NCBI RefSeq assembly: GCF_012843435.1 | Contig: NZ_JABAFC010000017.1 | Location: forward strand, 1-64,000 | DNA: 64,000 bases | Source: Psychrobacillus sp. BL-248-WT-3 | GTDB lineage: Bacteria > Bacillota > Bacilli > Bacillales_A > Planococcaceae | Direction: 5' to 3' | Shown: positions 9,214-16,912 of the stretch, in pieces | Position numbering within the stretch: position 1 is the first letter of the stretch | Layout of the letters: every line of letters begins with the position of its first letter | Notes under the pieces: model-generated | Told to the model about the DNA's origin: nothing | Database searches by the model: none | The model's input: only the letters and a program-made list of their open reading frames with translations | Position numbers and translations under genes: made by a program

Positions 9214-9245
9214 AGCCGAGAGAACAGCTTTCTCGGCTTTTTTTA
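9213..9245 (+). terminator. menE terminator
   Basis: Stem AAGCCGAGA/TCTCGGCTT followed by a T7 run directly after the menE stop. Confidence 0.85.
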
Positions 9246-9279
9246 CGGGTTATTCTTTTGCTATGAGGAGGGGAAACGT

Positions 9280-9837
9280 ATGAGAATTCAAATTATAGGT
9301 GGATCTGGAACGGGGAAGAGTACATTAGGTGAATATTTTGCACACCGAGAGCAAATAAAATGGATCGATACCGATTCCTATCTGTGGAAGGACGATACGT
9401 TTCTAGAAAATAACCCAATTGAAATAAGAAGAGAAATGTATCAGCGAGATATTACTTCTAACAAGTGTTATGTAGTCTCGGGCTCTATTTTTTCATGGCA
9501 TCCTGATGGCTTTTCCAATCGAGAACTTTTAGTCTTTCTGTCTTTACCGGAGAATGAAAGAATGGACCGCATAAGAAAAAGAGAAATTTCCCGTAAAACT
9601 AGTAAACAATCGTGGCTAGACGAGCATGGATTATATACGAACGACTTTATAGAATGGTGCAAAACCTACTTAACGGAAACCGATAAAAGTCAAGGAGGGA
9701 CATATGTGGCACAGCGCTATGAAATGGAACTATCCCAAAGTCCCATCCTGCGGCTAGATAGCTCAAAAGAAGTCGAAGCGTTATACGATGAAATAAAACA
9801 GTACTTACGGATTCATAACTTAGATAGACTTTCATAA
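9280..9837 (+). CDS. P-loop nucleotide kinase, adenylate-kinase-like (FlaR / topology-modulation family)
   Basis: A 185-residue cytosolic P-loop protein. Walker A is GGSGTGKS at residues 8-15, followed by an IDTDSYLW segment typical of small kinases. A basic lid-like segment (about residues 97-112) resembles the adenylate-kinase-like proteins annotated as topology modulation or FlaR. The substrate is unknown. ATG follows GAGGAGGGG. It lies alone between menE and the minus-strand znuA and occupies the place where menC is found in B. subtilis. Confidence 0.6.
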   Translation: MRIQIIGGSGTGKSTLGEYFAHREQIKWIDTDSYLWKDDTFLENNPIEIRREMYQRDITSNKCYVVSGSIFSWHPDGFSNRELLVFLSLPENERMDRIRKREISRKTSKQSWLDEHGLYTNDFIEWCKTYLTETDKSQGGTYVAQRYEMELSQSPILRLDSSKEVEALYDEIKQYLRIHNLDRLS

Positions 9838-9864
9838 TTAGAAAGTGGATGGCAATAAATTAGG

Positions 9865-9910
9865 AATCGGTCGGTTCTGCCATAAAATCGGTCGGTCACA
9901 CCAATAATAT
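9865..9910. repeat. two to three 21-bp units (core AATCGGTCGGT), inverted relative to 1690 array
   Basis: AATCGGTCGGT starts at 9865 and again at 9886, exactly 21 bases apart, with a degenerate third unit near 9906. The core is the reverse complement of the ACCGACCGATT core of the array at 1690-1815. It is noncoding; stop codons interrupt the units. Confidence 0.75.
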
Positions 9911-9948
9911 CAGTAGAGCAACTAATATAGGTGACTCTTCATAATAAA

Positions 9949-9990
9949 AGAAACGCGAGAATGTCGTTATATCAACATTCTCGCGTTTCT
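9949..9990. terminator. bidirectional terminator between convergent genes
   Basis: Perfect stem AAACGCGAGAATGT/ACATTCTCGCGTTT flanked by A and T runs. It serves the kinase gene on the plus strand and znuA on the minus strand. Confidence 0.85.
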
Positions 9991-10004
9991 AACTAGAAAA
10001 CTTT

Positions 10005-11042
10005 CTAATTTAAAGCTGTTTTTAAAATTTCTAGATTTTTTTGCATTAAAGTAAAGTAAGTTTCTTCATTTGCTATATCCTCTTTAGAAAGGACACCTAG
10101 ATTGTGGAGCACTAGGCTTTCTGCCCCAATTTCTTTTTGAATGACTTCTGTTAGCTTAGAGTTTACGTTTTGTTCAAAAAGAATATACTCTACATTTTTC
10201 TCTTTAGCCATGTCAATGATCTTAGTTAGCTCCTTTTGAGAAGGCTCCTGCTGAGAGTTTAAGCCCGCAATAGCAATTTGTTCTAGGCCATATGTGTCAG
10301 CTAAATAACCAAATGCTGCATGGGAAACAAAAAACGTTTTAGATGATGCAGCGTGAGACATTTCTTCAAAGTCAGTATCTAATTGTTGAAGCTCGCTAAC
10401 AAGTGCTTGATAGTTCTCTTCAAATAATTTTTCATTTTCTGGAGAAACTTCGACTAGCTTGTTTTTTACTGTTAAAGCTAGATCTTGACTGATTTTTGGA
10501 GAAATCCATACGTGTGGATCGGTATCTCCGTGTTCATGGCCTTCATGTCCATCTCCATTTTCCTCTGAATCATGATTATGTTCGTCTGCTTCTGCAGAAT
10601 CTTCCTCATGACCTTCGTGATCATGTTCATCTGTACCTTCCTTATCATGATGGTCATGCTCATCCTCGTTCACTTCTAAAGCACTGTCTGGCACGCCATC
10701 AATTACGGCTACCATTTCTACATTTTCCTCAGCTAAAGTCTTTTTTGCATTTTCTACAAATCCTTCTAGGCCCAAACCGATGTAAAAGAATAAATCAGCG
10801 TCAGCCAGAGCAATCATGTCCTTTTGAGTAGGTTCAAATGTATGCTCATTGGCACCTGGTGGATAAATAGATTGGACCTTTACTTCATTTCCTCCAATTC
10901 GTTCGGTGAAATATTGGAGCGGATAAACAGTTGTGTATATATCTAATTGGCCACCTTCTGCCGTGGTTGCTTCTTCTTGCTTCCCACAAGCAGTGATGAA
11001 TAAAATAAACGTTAATATGCATAATAGGAAAAGACGTTTCAA
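10005..11042 (-). CDS. znuA: zinc ABC transporter substrate-binding lipoprotein (ZnuA/AdcA type)
   Basis: Cluster A-I solute-binding protein that captures Zn(II) at the outer membrane face. An N-terminal signal ends in lipobox ITAC. Metal-binding segments are PGANEHTFEPT, DPHVWISP, SHAAFGYLA and ILFEQNVNSK. A long His/Asp/Glu-rich loop lies at about residues 125-175, typical of zinc binders. I prefer TTG at 11042 (345 residues), 9 bases after GAAAGG; TTG at 11051 would abut that site. A Zur-type operator lies upstream. The permease and ATPase genes are not adjacent. Confidence 0.88.
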   Translation of the reverse strand: MKRLFLLCILTFILFITACGKQEEATTAEGGQLDIYTTVYPLQYFTERIGGNEVKVQSIYPPGANEHTFEPTQKDMIALADADLFFYIGLGLEGFVENAKKTLAEENVEMVAVIDGVPDSALEVNEDEHDHHDKEGTDEHDHEGHEEDSAEADEHNHDSEENGDGHEGHEHGDTDPHVWISPKISQDLALTVKNKLVEVSPENEKLFEENYQALVSELQQLDTDFEEMSHAASSKTFFVSHAAFGYLADTYGLEQIAIAGLNSQQEPSQKELTKIIDMAKEKNVEYILFEQNVNSKLTEVIQKEIGAESLVLHNLGVLSKEDIANEETYFTLMQKNLEILKTALN

Positions 11043-11059
11043 ATTTATCAACCTTTCTA

Positions 11060-11079
11060 AATAGTAATGATTACGTTTT
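11060..11079 (-). promoter_or_regulatory. Zur-type operator upstream of znuA
   Basis: On the minus strand, AAAACGTAATCATTACTATT closely matches the Bacillus Zur box (AAATCGTAATNATTACGATTT), with inverted CGTAAT/ATTAC halves. It lies just upstream of the znuA ribosome binding site, so zinc-bound Zur probably represses this gene. Confidence 0.75.
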
Positions 11080-11145
11080 AATGGATAAGAACTTTATTAG
11101 CTTACAGTATTTTGTTCAAAAAGGCAAGAAAAAATAGCCTTTGAA

Positions 11146-11379
11146 TTATTTTTTCTTCAAAGGCCATTCTTCTGGAACTGGGTCAAATCCACCCTCATGA
11201 AATGGATGACATTTAGATATACGTTTAACCGTTAGGTAGCTACCTTTTATGGCACCATGTTTCTCTACTGCCTCCACTCCATAGTGAGAGCATGTTGGAT
11301 AGAAGCGACAGCTAGGTGGAGACAATGGTGATATAAATTTTTGATAGAAGCGAAAAATACTTAATAGGATTCGCTTCAT
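11146..11379 (-). CDS. yidD: membrane protein insertion efficiency factor YidD
   Basis: Short 77-residue YidD-family protein (B. subtilis YtjA), thought to assist YidC/Oxa1-type insertion at the inner membrane face. The diagnostic [20 protein letters not shown] and the [16 protein letters not shown] segments are intact. Its ATG overlaps the stop of the upstream 41-residue gene as ATGA, so the two are coupled. Confidence 0.93.
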   Translation of the reverse strand: MKRILLSIFRFYQKFISPLSPPSCRFYPTCSHYGVEAVEKHGAIKGSYLTVKRISKCHPFHEGGFDPVPEEWPLKKK

Positions 11380-11501
11380 GCGTCTGTATCCTTCGGTTTA
11401 GGGTCAATAGCGGATATATTTTCTTTTGTTGCTAATTTATATAGAAAGGTAAAACCAACAATACTGAATATAATTGCTATACCTAAGATCCAAAATACCA
11501 T
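11376..11501 (-). CDS. 41-residue single-pass membrane protein (YtzI-like)
   Basis: Reads [20 protein letters not shown] and then a polar tail, so one membrane helix with a charged C-terminus. ATG at 11501 follows GGAGTGA with 8-base spacing, and the stop overlaps the yidD start as ATGA. B. subtilis carries a small membrane protein, YtzI, in this neighbourhood; homology is inferred from context only. Confidence 0.7.
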   Translation of the reverse strand: MVFWILGIAIIFSIVGFTFLYKLATKENISAIDPKPKDTDA

Positions 11502-11529
11502 ATTTGCTCACTCCATTTTAATGTCTTAT

Positions 11530-11555
11530 GTTTATTGTAAGAAAATAAGAGGTAT
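11530..11555 (+). promoter_or_regulatory. SigB-type promoter of dps
   Basis: GTTTAT, a 14-base spacer and AGGTAT match the SigB consensus GTTTAA-N12..14-GGGWAW with one mismatch in each box. Bacillus dps is a known general-stress gene. Confidence 0.6.
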
Positions 11556-11601
11556 ATGAAAAGAGAAAGCAATTATAATTCTAGAGGAGAGTGTCAAAAT
11601 T

Positions 11602-12051
11602 ATGTCAGCAGCATTAAATAAAGAACTAAATAATCTAGTAGCAACATTTTCAGTCATGTATACAAAATTACATAATTTTCATTGGTATGTAAAAGGACCG
11701 CAATTCTTTACATTACATGCAAAGTTTGAAGAACTATATAACGAAACAACTTTAAATATGGATGAAATAGCAGAACGCTTATTAACTTTAGGAGGAAAGC
11801 CAACTGCTACGTTAAAAGAGCATCTAGAGCTTTCTGAGGTGAAGGAAGCAAATAATAAAGAAACTGCTGAGGAAATGGTAGAAACAGTTGTGAAAGACTA
11901 TGATAAAATTATGAAATCCTTGAAAAAAGGGATGGAAGAGGCAGCTAAGGACGAGGATGATATGACAGAGGACATTCTAAATGCGATTTATCAAAAAATT
12001 GAGAAACACCAATGGATGCTAAATGCCTTTTTAGGGGATTCCAATAAATAA
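11602..12051 (+). CDS. dps: Dps-family DNA-protecting ferritin-like protein
   Basis: Forms a 12-mer shell that oxidises Fe(II) with peroxide and protects DNA during stress. The ferroxidase signature LHNFHWYVKGPQFF...HAKFEELY...MDEIAERLLTLGG (residues about 22-66) supplies the inter-subunit His and Asp/Glu ligands. Its 149 residues are typical. GGAGAG lies about 10 bases before ATG. A SigB-type promoter lies 50-70 bases upstream; a PerR box was sought but not convincing. Confidence 0.94.
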   Translation: MSAALNKELNNLVATFSVMYTKLHNFHWYVKGPQFFTLHAKFEELYNETTLNMDEIAERLLTLGGKPTATLKEHLELSEVKEANNKETAEEMVETVVKDYDKIMKSLKKGMEEAAKDEDDMTEDILNAIYQKIEKHQWMLNAFLGDSNK

Positions 12052-12101
12052 TGGAATAACTGAACTTTATGTCGATAATAAGCTTGTAAGGGGGAATTAT
12101 T

Positions 12102-12278
12102 TTGGATATTAACTCCATCATGTCTTCTCAGCTAGCACAGCTACAACAAACAGTTCAAATGAGTGTTATGAAAAATGCACTTAATATGGAAACTGTAGCA
12201 GCAGTGGAAATGCTAGAGAGTATGCCTCAACCTGCTACACATCCTTTTAAAGGGACAGTAGTAGACGTACAAGCGTAA
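12102..12278 (+). CDS. YjfB-like putative motility protein, 58 residues
   Basis: TTG at 12102 follows AAGGGGGAA. The product begins MDINSIMSSQLAQLQQTVQM and ends in HPFKGTVVDVQA. Length, amphipathic helices rich in Ala, Met and Gln, and the Pro/His C-terminal half resemble the YjfB_motility family, which is SigD-controlled in B. subtilis. A partial SigD-like -10 (GTCGATAA) lies at about 12071. Function is unknown. Confidence 0.75.
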   Translation: MDINSIMSSQLAQLQQTVQMSVMKNALNMETVAAVEMLESMPQPATHPFKGTVVDVQA

Positions 12279-12281
12279 GAG

Positions 12282-12316
12282 AAAAACATGTACCTTATAT
12301 GGTGCATGTTTTTTTG
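12282..12316 (+). terminator. terminator after yjfB-like gene
   Basis: Stem AACATGTACC/GGTGCATGTT with loop TTATAT, followed by a T run. Confidence 0.85.
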
Positions 12317-12351
12317 TTTTGGGAACATACTACACGAAAAGGATGTGTGAT

Positions 12352-12675
12352 ATGACAGAAATTAAAGCTTACGTTTCGTTGAGTCAACGGAGAGTATACT
12401 TGTATCCAGATGAATCGCCATGGGAATATGAAATAACAGCAAGGCAGGATATTATCCCAGTTTTTGAAACTTTGTTTTATCAGCTGTATCACAAAGACAT
12501 GAATACCTTTTGGAGAGCCCATGTGCCATTAAAGTATTATAGTAATGATTTTTCTAATGAAGAATATGACAACCGAATCAAGAAACTATATGCTCTAATC
12601 CACGAGTTTAGTGACAGAGAATCTCAAGCATTTATTGAACAGCTTCCATTTTTTAAAGAAAGTAGGCATCTGTAA
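12352..12675 (+). CDS. hypothetical 107-residue protein
   Basis: Not recognised. It is soluble and rich in aromatic and acidic residues (RRVYLYPDESPWEYEI near the start, FWRAHVPLKYYSNDFSNEEYD in the middle). ATG at 12352 has AAAAGG nine bases upstream; the in-frame ATG at 12319 has no ribosome binding site and lies inside the previous terminator. Its stop shares one base with the next start (TAATG), so the two small genes are probably co-translated. Confidence 0.7.
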   Translation: MTEIKAYVSLSQRRVYLYPDESPWEYEITARQDIIPVFETLFYQLYHKDMNTFWRAHVPLKYYSNDFSNEEYDNRIKKLYALIHEFSDRESQAFIEQLPFFKESRHL

Positions 12676-12842
12676 TGACTAAAAATGTTAATGGTAAAGG
12701 TAACGATACAACTACTTACCGCAATGCAAGCTCCCTTTTACATCTTTCTCCACAAGATAAGGCAAAGGTTAACGCTGGCCAAAACAGTCAAGAAGGCGGC
12801 AAAAATTATAAACAACAGGAGCAAGAAAAGTGGGAAGGTTAA
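12675..12842 (+). CDS. hypothetical hydrophilic 55-residue protein
   Basis: Starts MTKNVNGKGNDTTTYRNASS and ends EQEKWEG. It is rich in Asn, Gln, Lys and Gly, with no membrane helix and no cysteine, a composition seen in minor small acid-soluble spore proteins. No known family was recognised. It begins at the TAATG junction with the upstream gene and is followed at once by a terminator, which supports this frame over the longer open frame at 12685-12873. Confidence 0.65.
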   Translation: MTKNVNGKGNDTTTYRNASSLLHLSPQDKAKVNAGQNSQEGGKNYKQQEQEKWEG

Positions 12843-12871
12843 GACTTGGTGCATTGCCAAGTCTTTTTTCT
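12841..12871 (+). terminator. terminator after small-gene pair
   Basis: Stem AAGACTTGG/CCAAGTCTT followed by a T6 run, overlapping the stop codon at 12840-12842. Confidence 0.85.
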
Positions 12872-12902
12872 AATGATAAATTAGAAATAATTAGGAGGGT
12901 AT

Positions 12903-13544
12903 ATGGTTAAACAGCTGATTTTACTAATTGGACCTACTATCATGATCATTTTAGGTCTTGTCCTTATAAAGAATATAGCCATTACATTTTTGCTCTTCTA
13001 TGGTTGGTTACTGGTTGTTCCAATCCTAGTAAGCTATAGAAGGAAATCACGTACTCGTTTACTATTCCCTCAACCGAAGTACTCGATGACTGTGGGGATT
13101 ATAAGCGGAATTATTTGCTTAATAGCTATTTATAGTTTTGCCTACTTGCTTCAATCGATAGCTATAGATCAAGAAGGCTTGGAAGTAGCTCTTGTCCAAT
13201 GGGATTTTACAGGAGCGAAAGTAATTTTCCTTGTACTTTTCCTTATTTTCATTAACCCTATATTAGAAGAGTTTTATTGGAGAAGGTTTATGTATGACCG
13301 ATTACTACATCGACTTGGATCAAAGCTTACAATTATTATAACGGCATTTTTTTATGCCCTATATCATTTTGTAGTGGTCATGCCTATTTTCCATATACCT
13401 GTTTTCGCTACCTTGATGGTTTTCCTTGCAGGAATTATGTGGGGCATTTTTCGCTCAAGATTTCATACTATTGTTCCATCCATTGTCAGTCATAGTATAG
13501 CGGATTTAGGAATCATGCTTGTTTACTTGTTTATTATTATTTAG
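12903..13544 (+). CDS. CPBP-family intramembrane metalloprotease (Abi)
   Basis: Polytopic membrane protein of 213 residues. The CPBP signature is present: Glu-Glu and Arg at residues 122-127 in ILEEFYWRRF, a His in FYALYHF near residue 155, and a final His in SHSIADLG near 197. Family members resemble Rce1-type proteases and are often found near bacteriocin or stress genes; the substrate here is unknown. GGAGGG lies close before ATG. Confidence 0.85.
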   Translation: MVKQLILLIGPTIMIILGLVLIKNIAITFLLFYGWLLVVPILVSYRRKSRTRLLFPQPKYSMTVGIISGIICLIAIYSFAYLLQSIAIDQEGLEVALVQWDFTGAKVIFLVLFLIFINPILEEFYWRRFMYDRLLHRLGSKLTIIITAFFYALYHFVVVMPIFHIPVFATLMVFLAGIMWGIFRSRFHTIVPSIVSHSIADLGIMLVYLFIII

Positions 13545-13550
13545 ACTCCT

Positions 13551-13579
13551 GGTTTAGTTTTATGCTAAACCTTTTTTTA
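13551..13579 (+). terminator. terminator after CPBP gene
   Basis: Stem GGTTTAG/CTAAACC with a seven-base loop and a T7 run. Confidence 0.8.
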
Positions 13580-13658
13580 TTTGCCTATGATAAACTTTTA
13601 AAGTAAATATAAGTCAAACAGCAACATCAAGCAATGAAATACAAGGGAGAGTACATAC

Positions 13659-14132
13659 ATGATTTCTTTTAATGATTTAAATGGATATAGGGTGGATCTT
13701 AGTTTTGAAAAAGGTAACTTTTCAATAGAGCCTCAGCATGTGCTCGTTTTAGCACAGAAAGGTCATAAATGGTTGCTAACTAACCATCCTAAAAGAGGGA
13801 TAGAGTTTCCTGGTGGTAAAAAAGAGGTATATGAAACTATAGAGGAAGCTGCTATCCGAGAAACTTTAGAAGAAACGAATGTAGCAGTATACCGATTAGA
13901 ATGGTTTGCCGAATATGTAGTTCATGATGTGAAACCATTTTGTAAGGCGGTATTTATAGCAGAGGTGAAGGATATACATACAGAGACAGTACATTATGAA
14001 ACAGATGGAGCAGTCTGGCTCACGTCAAAAGATCTAGAAGCTTGTCCGAATTTAAGCTTTCATATGAAGGACAAAGGAATGGAAGCCATCCTTAAAGAGG
14101 TGATGAATTATGAAGAAAGATGGAACGATTGA
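13659..14132 (+). CDS. ytkD: Nudix hydrolase YtkD
   Basis: Nudix hydrolase related to B. subtilis YtkD, which cleaves 8-oxo-dGTP and other nucleoside triphosphates and can remove 5' RNA phosphates. The Nudix box runs from about Gly52 (PGGKKEVYETIEEAA) to RETLEETNV. Its 157 residues match YtkD (158). ATG follows AAGGGAG. Its last 23 bases overlap the next gene. Confidence 0.85.
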   Translation: MISFNDLNGYRVDLSFEKGNFSIEPQHVLVLAQKGHKWLLTNHPKRGIEFPGGKKEVYETIEEAAIRETLEETNVAVYRLEWFAEYVVHDVKPFCKAVFIAEVKDIHTETVHYETDGAVWLTSKDLEACPNLSFHMKDKGMEAILKEVMNYEERWND

Positions 14133-14901
14133 TAGAATTCGTGTGTATCCGTCTCCAAATCCGAACGTGTATTTAAAAGAAATTACATACTGGTCCTGTG
14201 GCTTACGGATAAAAGGAATGCTAGCATACCCGATTAAAGAGGGAAATTATGATGGAATGCTGTATTGCAGAGGAGGGATCCAAGGCGTTGGCATGGTTCG
14301 CCCTGCACGAATTGCTCAATTTGCTTCTCAAGGACTTGTTGTCTTTGCCCCTTATTACCGTGGAAATCGAGGCGGAGAAGGACGAGATGAGTTTGGTGGC
14401 GAGGATCGATGGGATGCCGTTTATGCGGTGGATGTATTAAAACAATTTTGCAACCCCGACAAAGTCCATCTATTTGCCTTTTCTAGGGGTGGCATGATGG
14501 CCTTATGGACAGCTGTTATAAGGGAAGACATCAGCTCGCTTGTTTCCTGGGCGGGAGTATCTGATATTTATCTCACATATGAGGAAAGACTGGATATGCG
14601 AAGAATGATGAAGCGCGTAATAGGTGGAACTCCCTCCAACCGTGAGGAAGAATATGAGGGAAGAAATGTATTAAATCAAATCGAAGAAATTCATGCACCT
14701 GTGTTAATCATTCATGGGAGAGAAGATGTGAATGTATCAATTGAGCATGCAAAAGTGTTAGAACAGGCTTTAATAGGGTATAACAAAATTGTAGAGACAT
14801 GGTATTATCCAGACTACACACATTACTTTCCTTCTAAAGTCAATCGACAAGTAGTGAAGGACGTGTGTATATGGATGAAAAAACATGGAGGAGGCAAATA
14901 A
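14110..14901 (+). CDS. alpha/beta hydrolase, S9/dienelactone-hydrolase type
   Basis: A 263-residue soluble alpha/beta hydrolase. The nucleophile elbow AFSRGG places Ser at residue 125, the acid lies in IHGREDVNV and the catalytic His in PDYTHYFP near the C-terminus. The fold resembles prolyl-oligopeptidase-like hydrolases without a propeller. The substrate is unknown. GAGGTG precedes ATG inside the ytkD end, so it is co-translated with ytkD. The next gene begins immediately after its stop. Confidence 0.8.
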   Translation: MKKDGTIDRIRVYPSPNPNVYLKEITYWSCGLRIKGMLAYPIKEGNYDGMLYCRGGIQGVGMVRPARIAQFASQGLVVFAPYYRGNRGGEGRDEFGGEDRWDAVYAVDVLKQFCNPDKVHLFAFSRGGMMALWTAVIREDISSLVSWAGVSDIYLTYEERLDMRRMMKRVIGGTPSNREEEYEGRNVLNQIEEIHAPVLIIHGREDVNVSIEHAKVLEQALIGYNKIVETWYYPDYTHYFPSKVNRQVVKDVCIWMKKHGGGK

Positions 14902-15351
14902 GTGGGTCAGTTAGTTGTTAAAGTAGAGTCAATGAGTTTAGAGGAGAAGACGGTGTTCCCAATAGATTTAAGCTTTTGGGAGGACTTATGGGATCAGTAT
15001 ACGAATGAGTATTCGGAAGTAGTGATACATTGCTGGGCTGAAGAAGAGGAAGTAGTCAATGAGCTTTCCGAAAAAAGCTTTGAGGCACTGAATGAAGGGT
15101 TAATGAAGGTTTTTACCGTAAATTTAAACGATGAGAACAGATTATTTTTCCGAAATTATTCTCAAGATCCAATCGGGGGACTGAAATGGTTCACCATGTT
15201 TTTCAACACAAATGGGGAAGAACAATTAGAGATTGGGCAATATGGAGCTGAAATCATTTTTTCAAACGTAGATGAAGAAAAGGCTGAAGAGATAAAAGCA
15301 ATATTCCCAATTTCAACTGAAATGGAATATCATGACGACTTTGAGGAATAG
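14902..15351 (+). CDS. hypothetical acidic 149-residue protein
   Basis: No family recognised. The product is strongly acidic, with no signal or membrane helix. GTG at 14902 follows GGAGGAGG inside the previous gene's end, so it is the third member of the ytkD operon. A terminator follows. Confidence 0.7.
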   Translation: MGQLVVKVESMSLEEKTVFPIDLSFWEDLWDQYTNEYSEVVIHCWAEEEEVVNELSEKSFEALNEGLMKVFTVNLNDENRLFFRNYSQDPIGGLKWFTMFFNTNGEEQLEIGQYGAEIIFSNVDEEKAEEIKAIFPISTEMEYHDDFEE

Positions 15352-15370
15352 TATTCCTTTATATATGGGG

Positions 15371-15411
15371 AGAGGTAATGGACTTAGTCTGTTACCTCTT
15401 ATTATTTTTTT
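15371..15411 (+). terminator. terminator of ytkD operon
   Basis: Stem AGAGGTAA/TTACCTCT with an inner GAC/GTC pairing and a T run after 15403. Confidence 0.75.
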
Positions 15412-15437
15412 CAGTTTATTACATATTAGTACGAGCT

Positions 15438-15821
15438 TTAATTTTCATTGAACAAAGAATGTAATTTCTCCAATATTTGCTCATTTTCATTGTAATAAAA
15501 ATCATTTATTTGTGTAGTAGAAAAGGAGAGGGTTAAATTTTTCCCGTTAAAAAGATCAACATTATATAGAGAACCAACTTGCCCCTCTTGGTTTGTAGAA
15601 GGTTCAAATACTATGTTTTTTATACTATCAAGCCAAGAGTTTATAATTGATTGATCTGTAATCTCTTTAAGTTCTCCATTACCGTGTCTAATCTCTATTT
15701 TGGATACTTCTGTTAAGTCTCCTGAGTAAATCTCCTCAAACGTCATAGGTTCAAGCTTGGAACAGCCTGTGATGACTAATATCAGCACCATTGTGAATAT
15801 TGCTAAGCAGAGTTTTTTCAA
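15438..15821 (-). CDS. hypothetical lipoprotein, 127 residues
   Basis: TTG at 15821 follows GGGGGGA with 6-base spacing and opens a signal peptide ending in lipobox ITGC. The mature part is small, acidic and unrecognised. Further upstream in-frame starts would run into the next gene and lack a ribosome binding site. It lies last in a minus-strand group of small envelope genes. Confidence 0.65.
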   Translation of the reverse strand: MKKLCLAIFTMVLILVITGCSKLEPMTFEEIYSGDLTEVSKIEIRHGNGELKEITDQSIINSWLDSIKNIVFEPSTNQEGQVGSLYNVDLFNGKNLTLSFSTTQINDFYYNENEQILEKLHSLFNEN

Positions 15822-15849
15822 TCGATTCCCCCCTTGTTCCACTAAAGTT

Positions 15850-16368
15850 TTATCTCCTAACAACCTCTGTTCCTGCCAGAATATCATAAAGAGATTGTTT
15901 TTTCTTAGTAAAAATGGCGGTCAAAATATATGCAAACATAAGTGTATAAATCAGTCCACCAACCAGATAGTAGGAGAGTGGTATTTCGCCATCACCTATA
16001 TAAACGAGCCGATAAACAAGGAAATGTGACAACTCCCATGGTAAAAATTTTAGGCCGGTTCTAAAAGTTGCTCGGAAGAGTGTTATTGCTTCTCCGTTTT
16101 TATAAACCACTTGTATACCAGTTTTTCTTTTTCCAATAGACTGCCCTCCAATAGGTGAGTCAAAAACTATAAAATATAGCGACACTGGAAAAGTTACCAT
16201 TAAAAAACCTGTAACCTGAGCTACTATTAAAGAACCATTGAAAAACGCTTGTAAAGATGGGAACAAGAATACATTGATCACAAAGAGAAGGGCTAAATAA
16301 ACTAGTATAAAAATGTAATCAATCATGAAGGCCTTAAAACGGAGTAGAAAGGTAGCATTCATTCTCAT
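15850..16368 (-). CDS. RDD-family membrane protein
   Basis: An integral membrane protein with three to four helices. The RDD signature is visible as RFKAFMIDYIF near the N-terminus and GGQSIGKRKTGIQVV in the middle. The ATG at 16368 has GAAAGAGG eight bases upstream, giving 172 residues; an earlier in-frame ATG at 16407 is less well supported. Function is unknown; some RDD proteins act in ion or osmotic homeostasis. Confidence 0.75.
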   Translation of the reverse strand: MRMNATFLLRFKAFMIDYIFILVYLALLFVINVFLFPSLQAFFNGSLIVAQVTGFLMVTFPVSLYFIVFDSPIGGQSIGKRKTGIQVVYKNGEAITLFRATFRTGLKFLPWELSHFLVYRLVYIGDGEIPLSYYLVGGLIYTLMFAYILTAIFTKKKQSLYDILAGTEVVRR

Positions 16369-16435
16369 TAACATAACCTCTTTCATATGGAGTTGTACGT
16401 ATGACAAAGACGATGGACATTCACACTGTTTTAAT

Positions 16436-16912
16436 TTAAATAGTAAGGGTCAAATAGAAGTATTTAGTGTCGTGTAATAAACTGCTTAAATCAAAAGACG
16501 CTTTAAAGGCAATATACACAGCAATGCCTACAAAAATAGTTATCATTGCGCTGCCATCTTTAAGCATCTTTCTATTTTTTTTATAAAGGATAAGCGTGGT
16601 AATAGTAACAATTAATAAATATGATACCGATGTAATAAGTTTTGCTAATACTAATTTACTGTCAATTACAGCATTCCTAAATTTTAATAAATCTTCTTTA
16701 TTGGCAGTACTCTCTTCGATAATCGTTATATCCTCTTTGTATCTAACCTTCCATAAGTTACTATTCTTCTCTTTTATTACAGTGTATTCATAACCCAAAA
16801 CTTTCCCCTCACTAATAACCCCCAAATATTCCTGTTTGTCTTCTTCACTTTGAGAACAAGCAGGTAGGATTAAGGTGATGCAAAATAACATTAGAAACAA
16901 CCATTTCTTCAT
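16436..16912 (-). CDS. hypothetical lipoprotein with two C-terminal membrane helices
   Basis: The signal peptide ends in lipobox LPAC, then an extracytoplasmic region of about 65 residues, then two hydrophobic segments (LITSVSYLLIVTITTLIL and ITIFVGIAVYIAF). The start at 16912 has GGGAG upstream; 158 residues. No family recognised. A neighbour of the RDD protein, so possibly one envelope operon. Confidence 0.6.
   Translation of the reverse strand: MKKWLFLMLFCITLILPACSQSEEDKQEYLGVISEGKVLGYEYTVIKEKNSNLWKVRYKEDITIIEESTANKEDLLKFRNAVIDSKLVLAKLITSVSYLLIVTITTLILYKKNRKMLKDGSAMITIFVGIAVYIAFKASFDLSSLLHDTKYFYLTLTI

Noticed and set aside
10496-10831. 111-codon plus-strand frame opposite znuA
   Set aside because: It is the antisense shadow of the His-rich loop of znuA.
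11566-11590. PerR box before dps
   Set aside because: Only one half (ATTATAAT-like) matches; the other half does not fit the inverted repeat.
12685-12873. 62-codon frame overlapping the 55-residue gene
   Set aside because: It has no ribosome binding site and runs through the terminator. The 12675-12842 frame has a start-stop junction and ends before that terminator.
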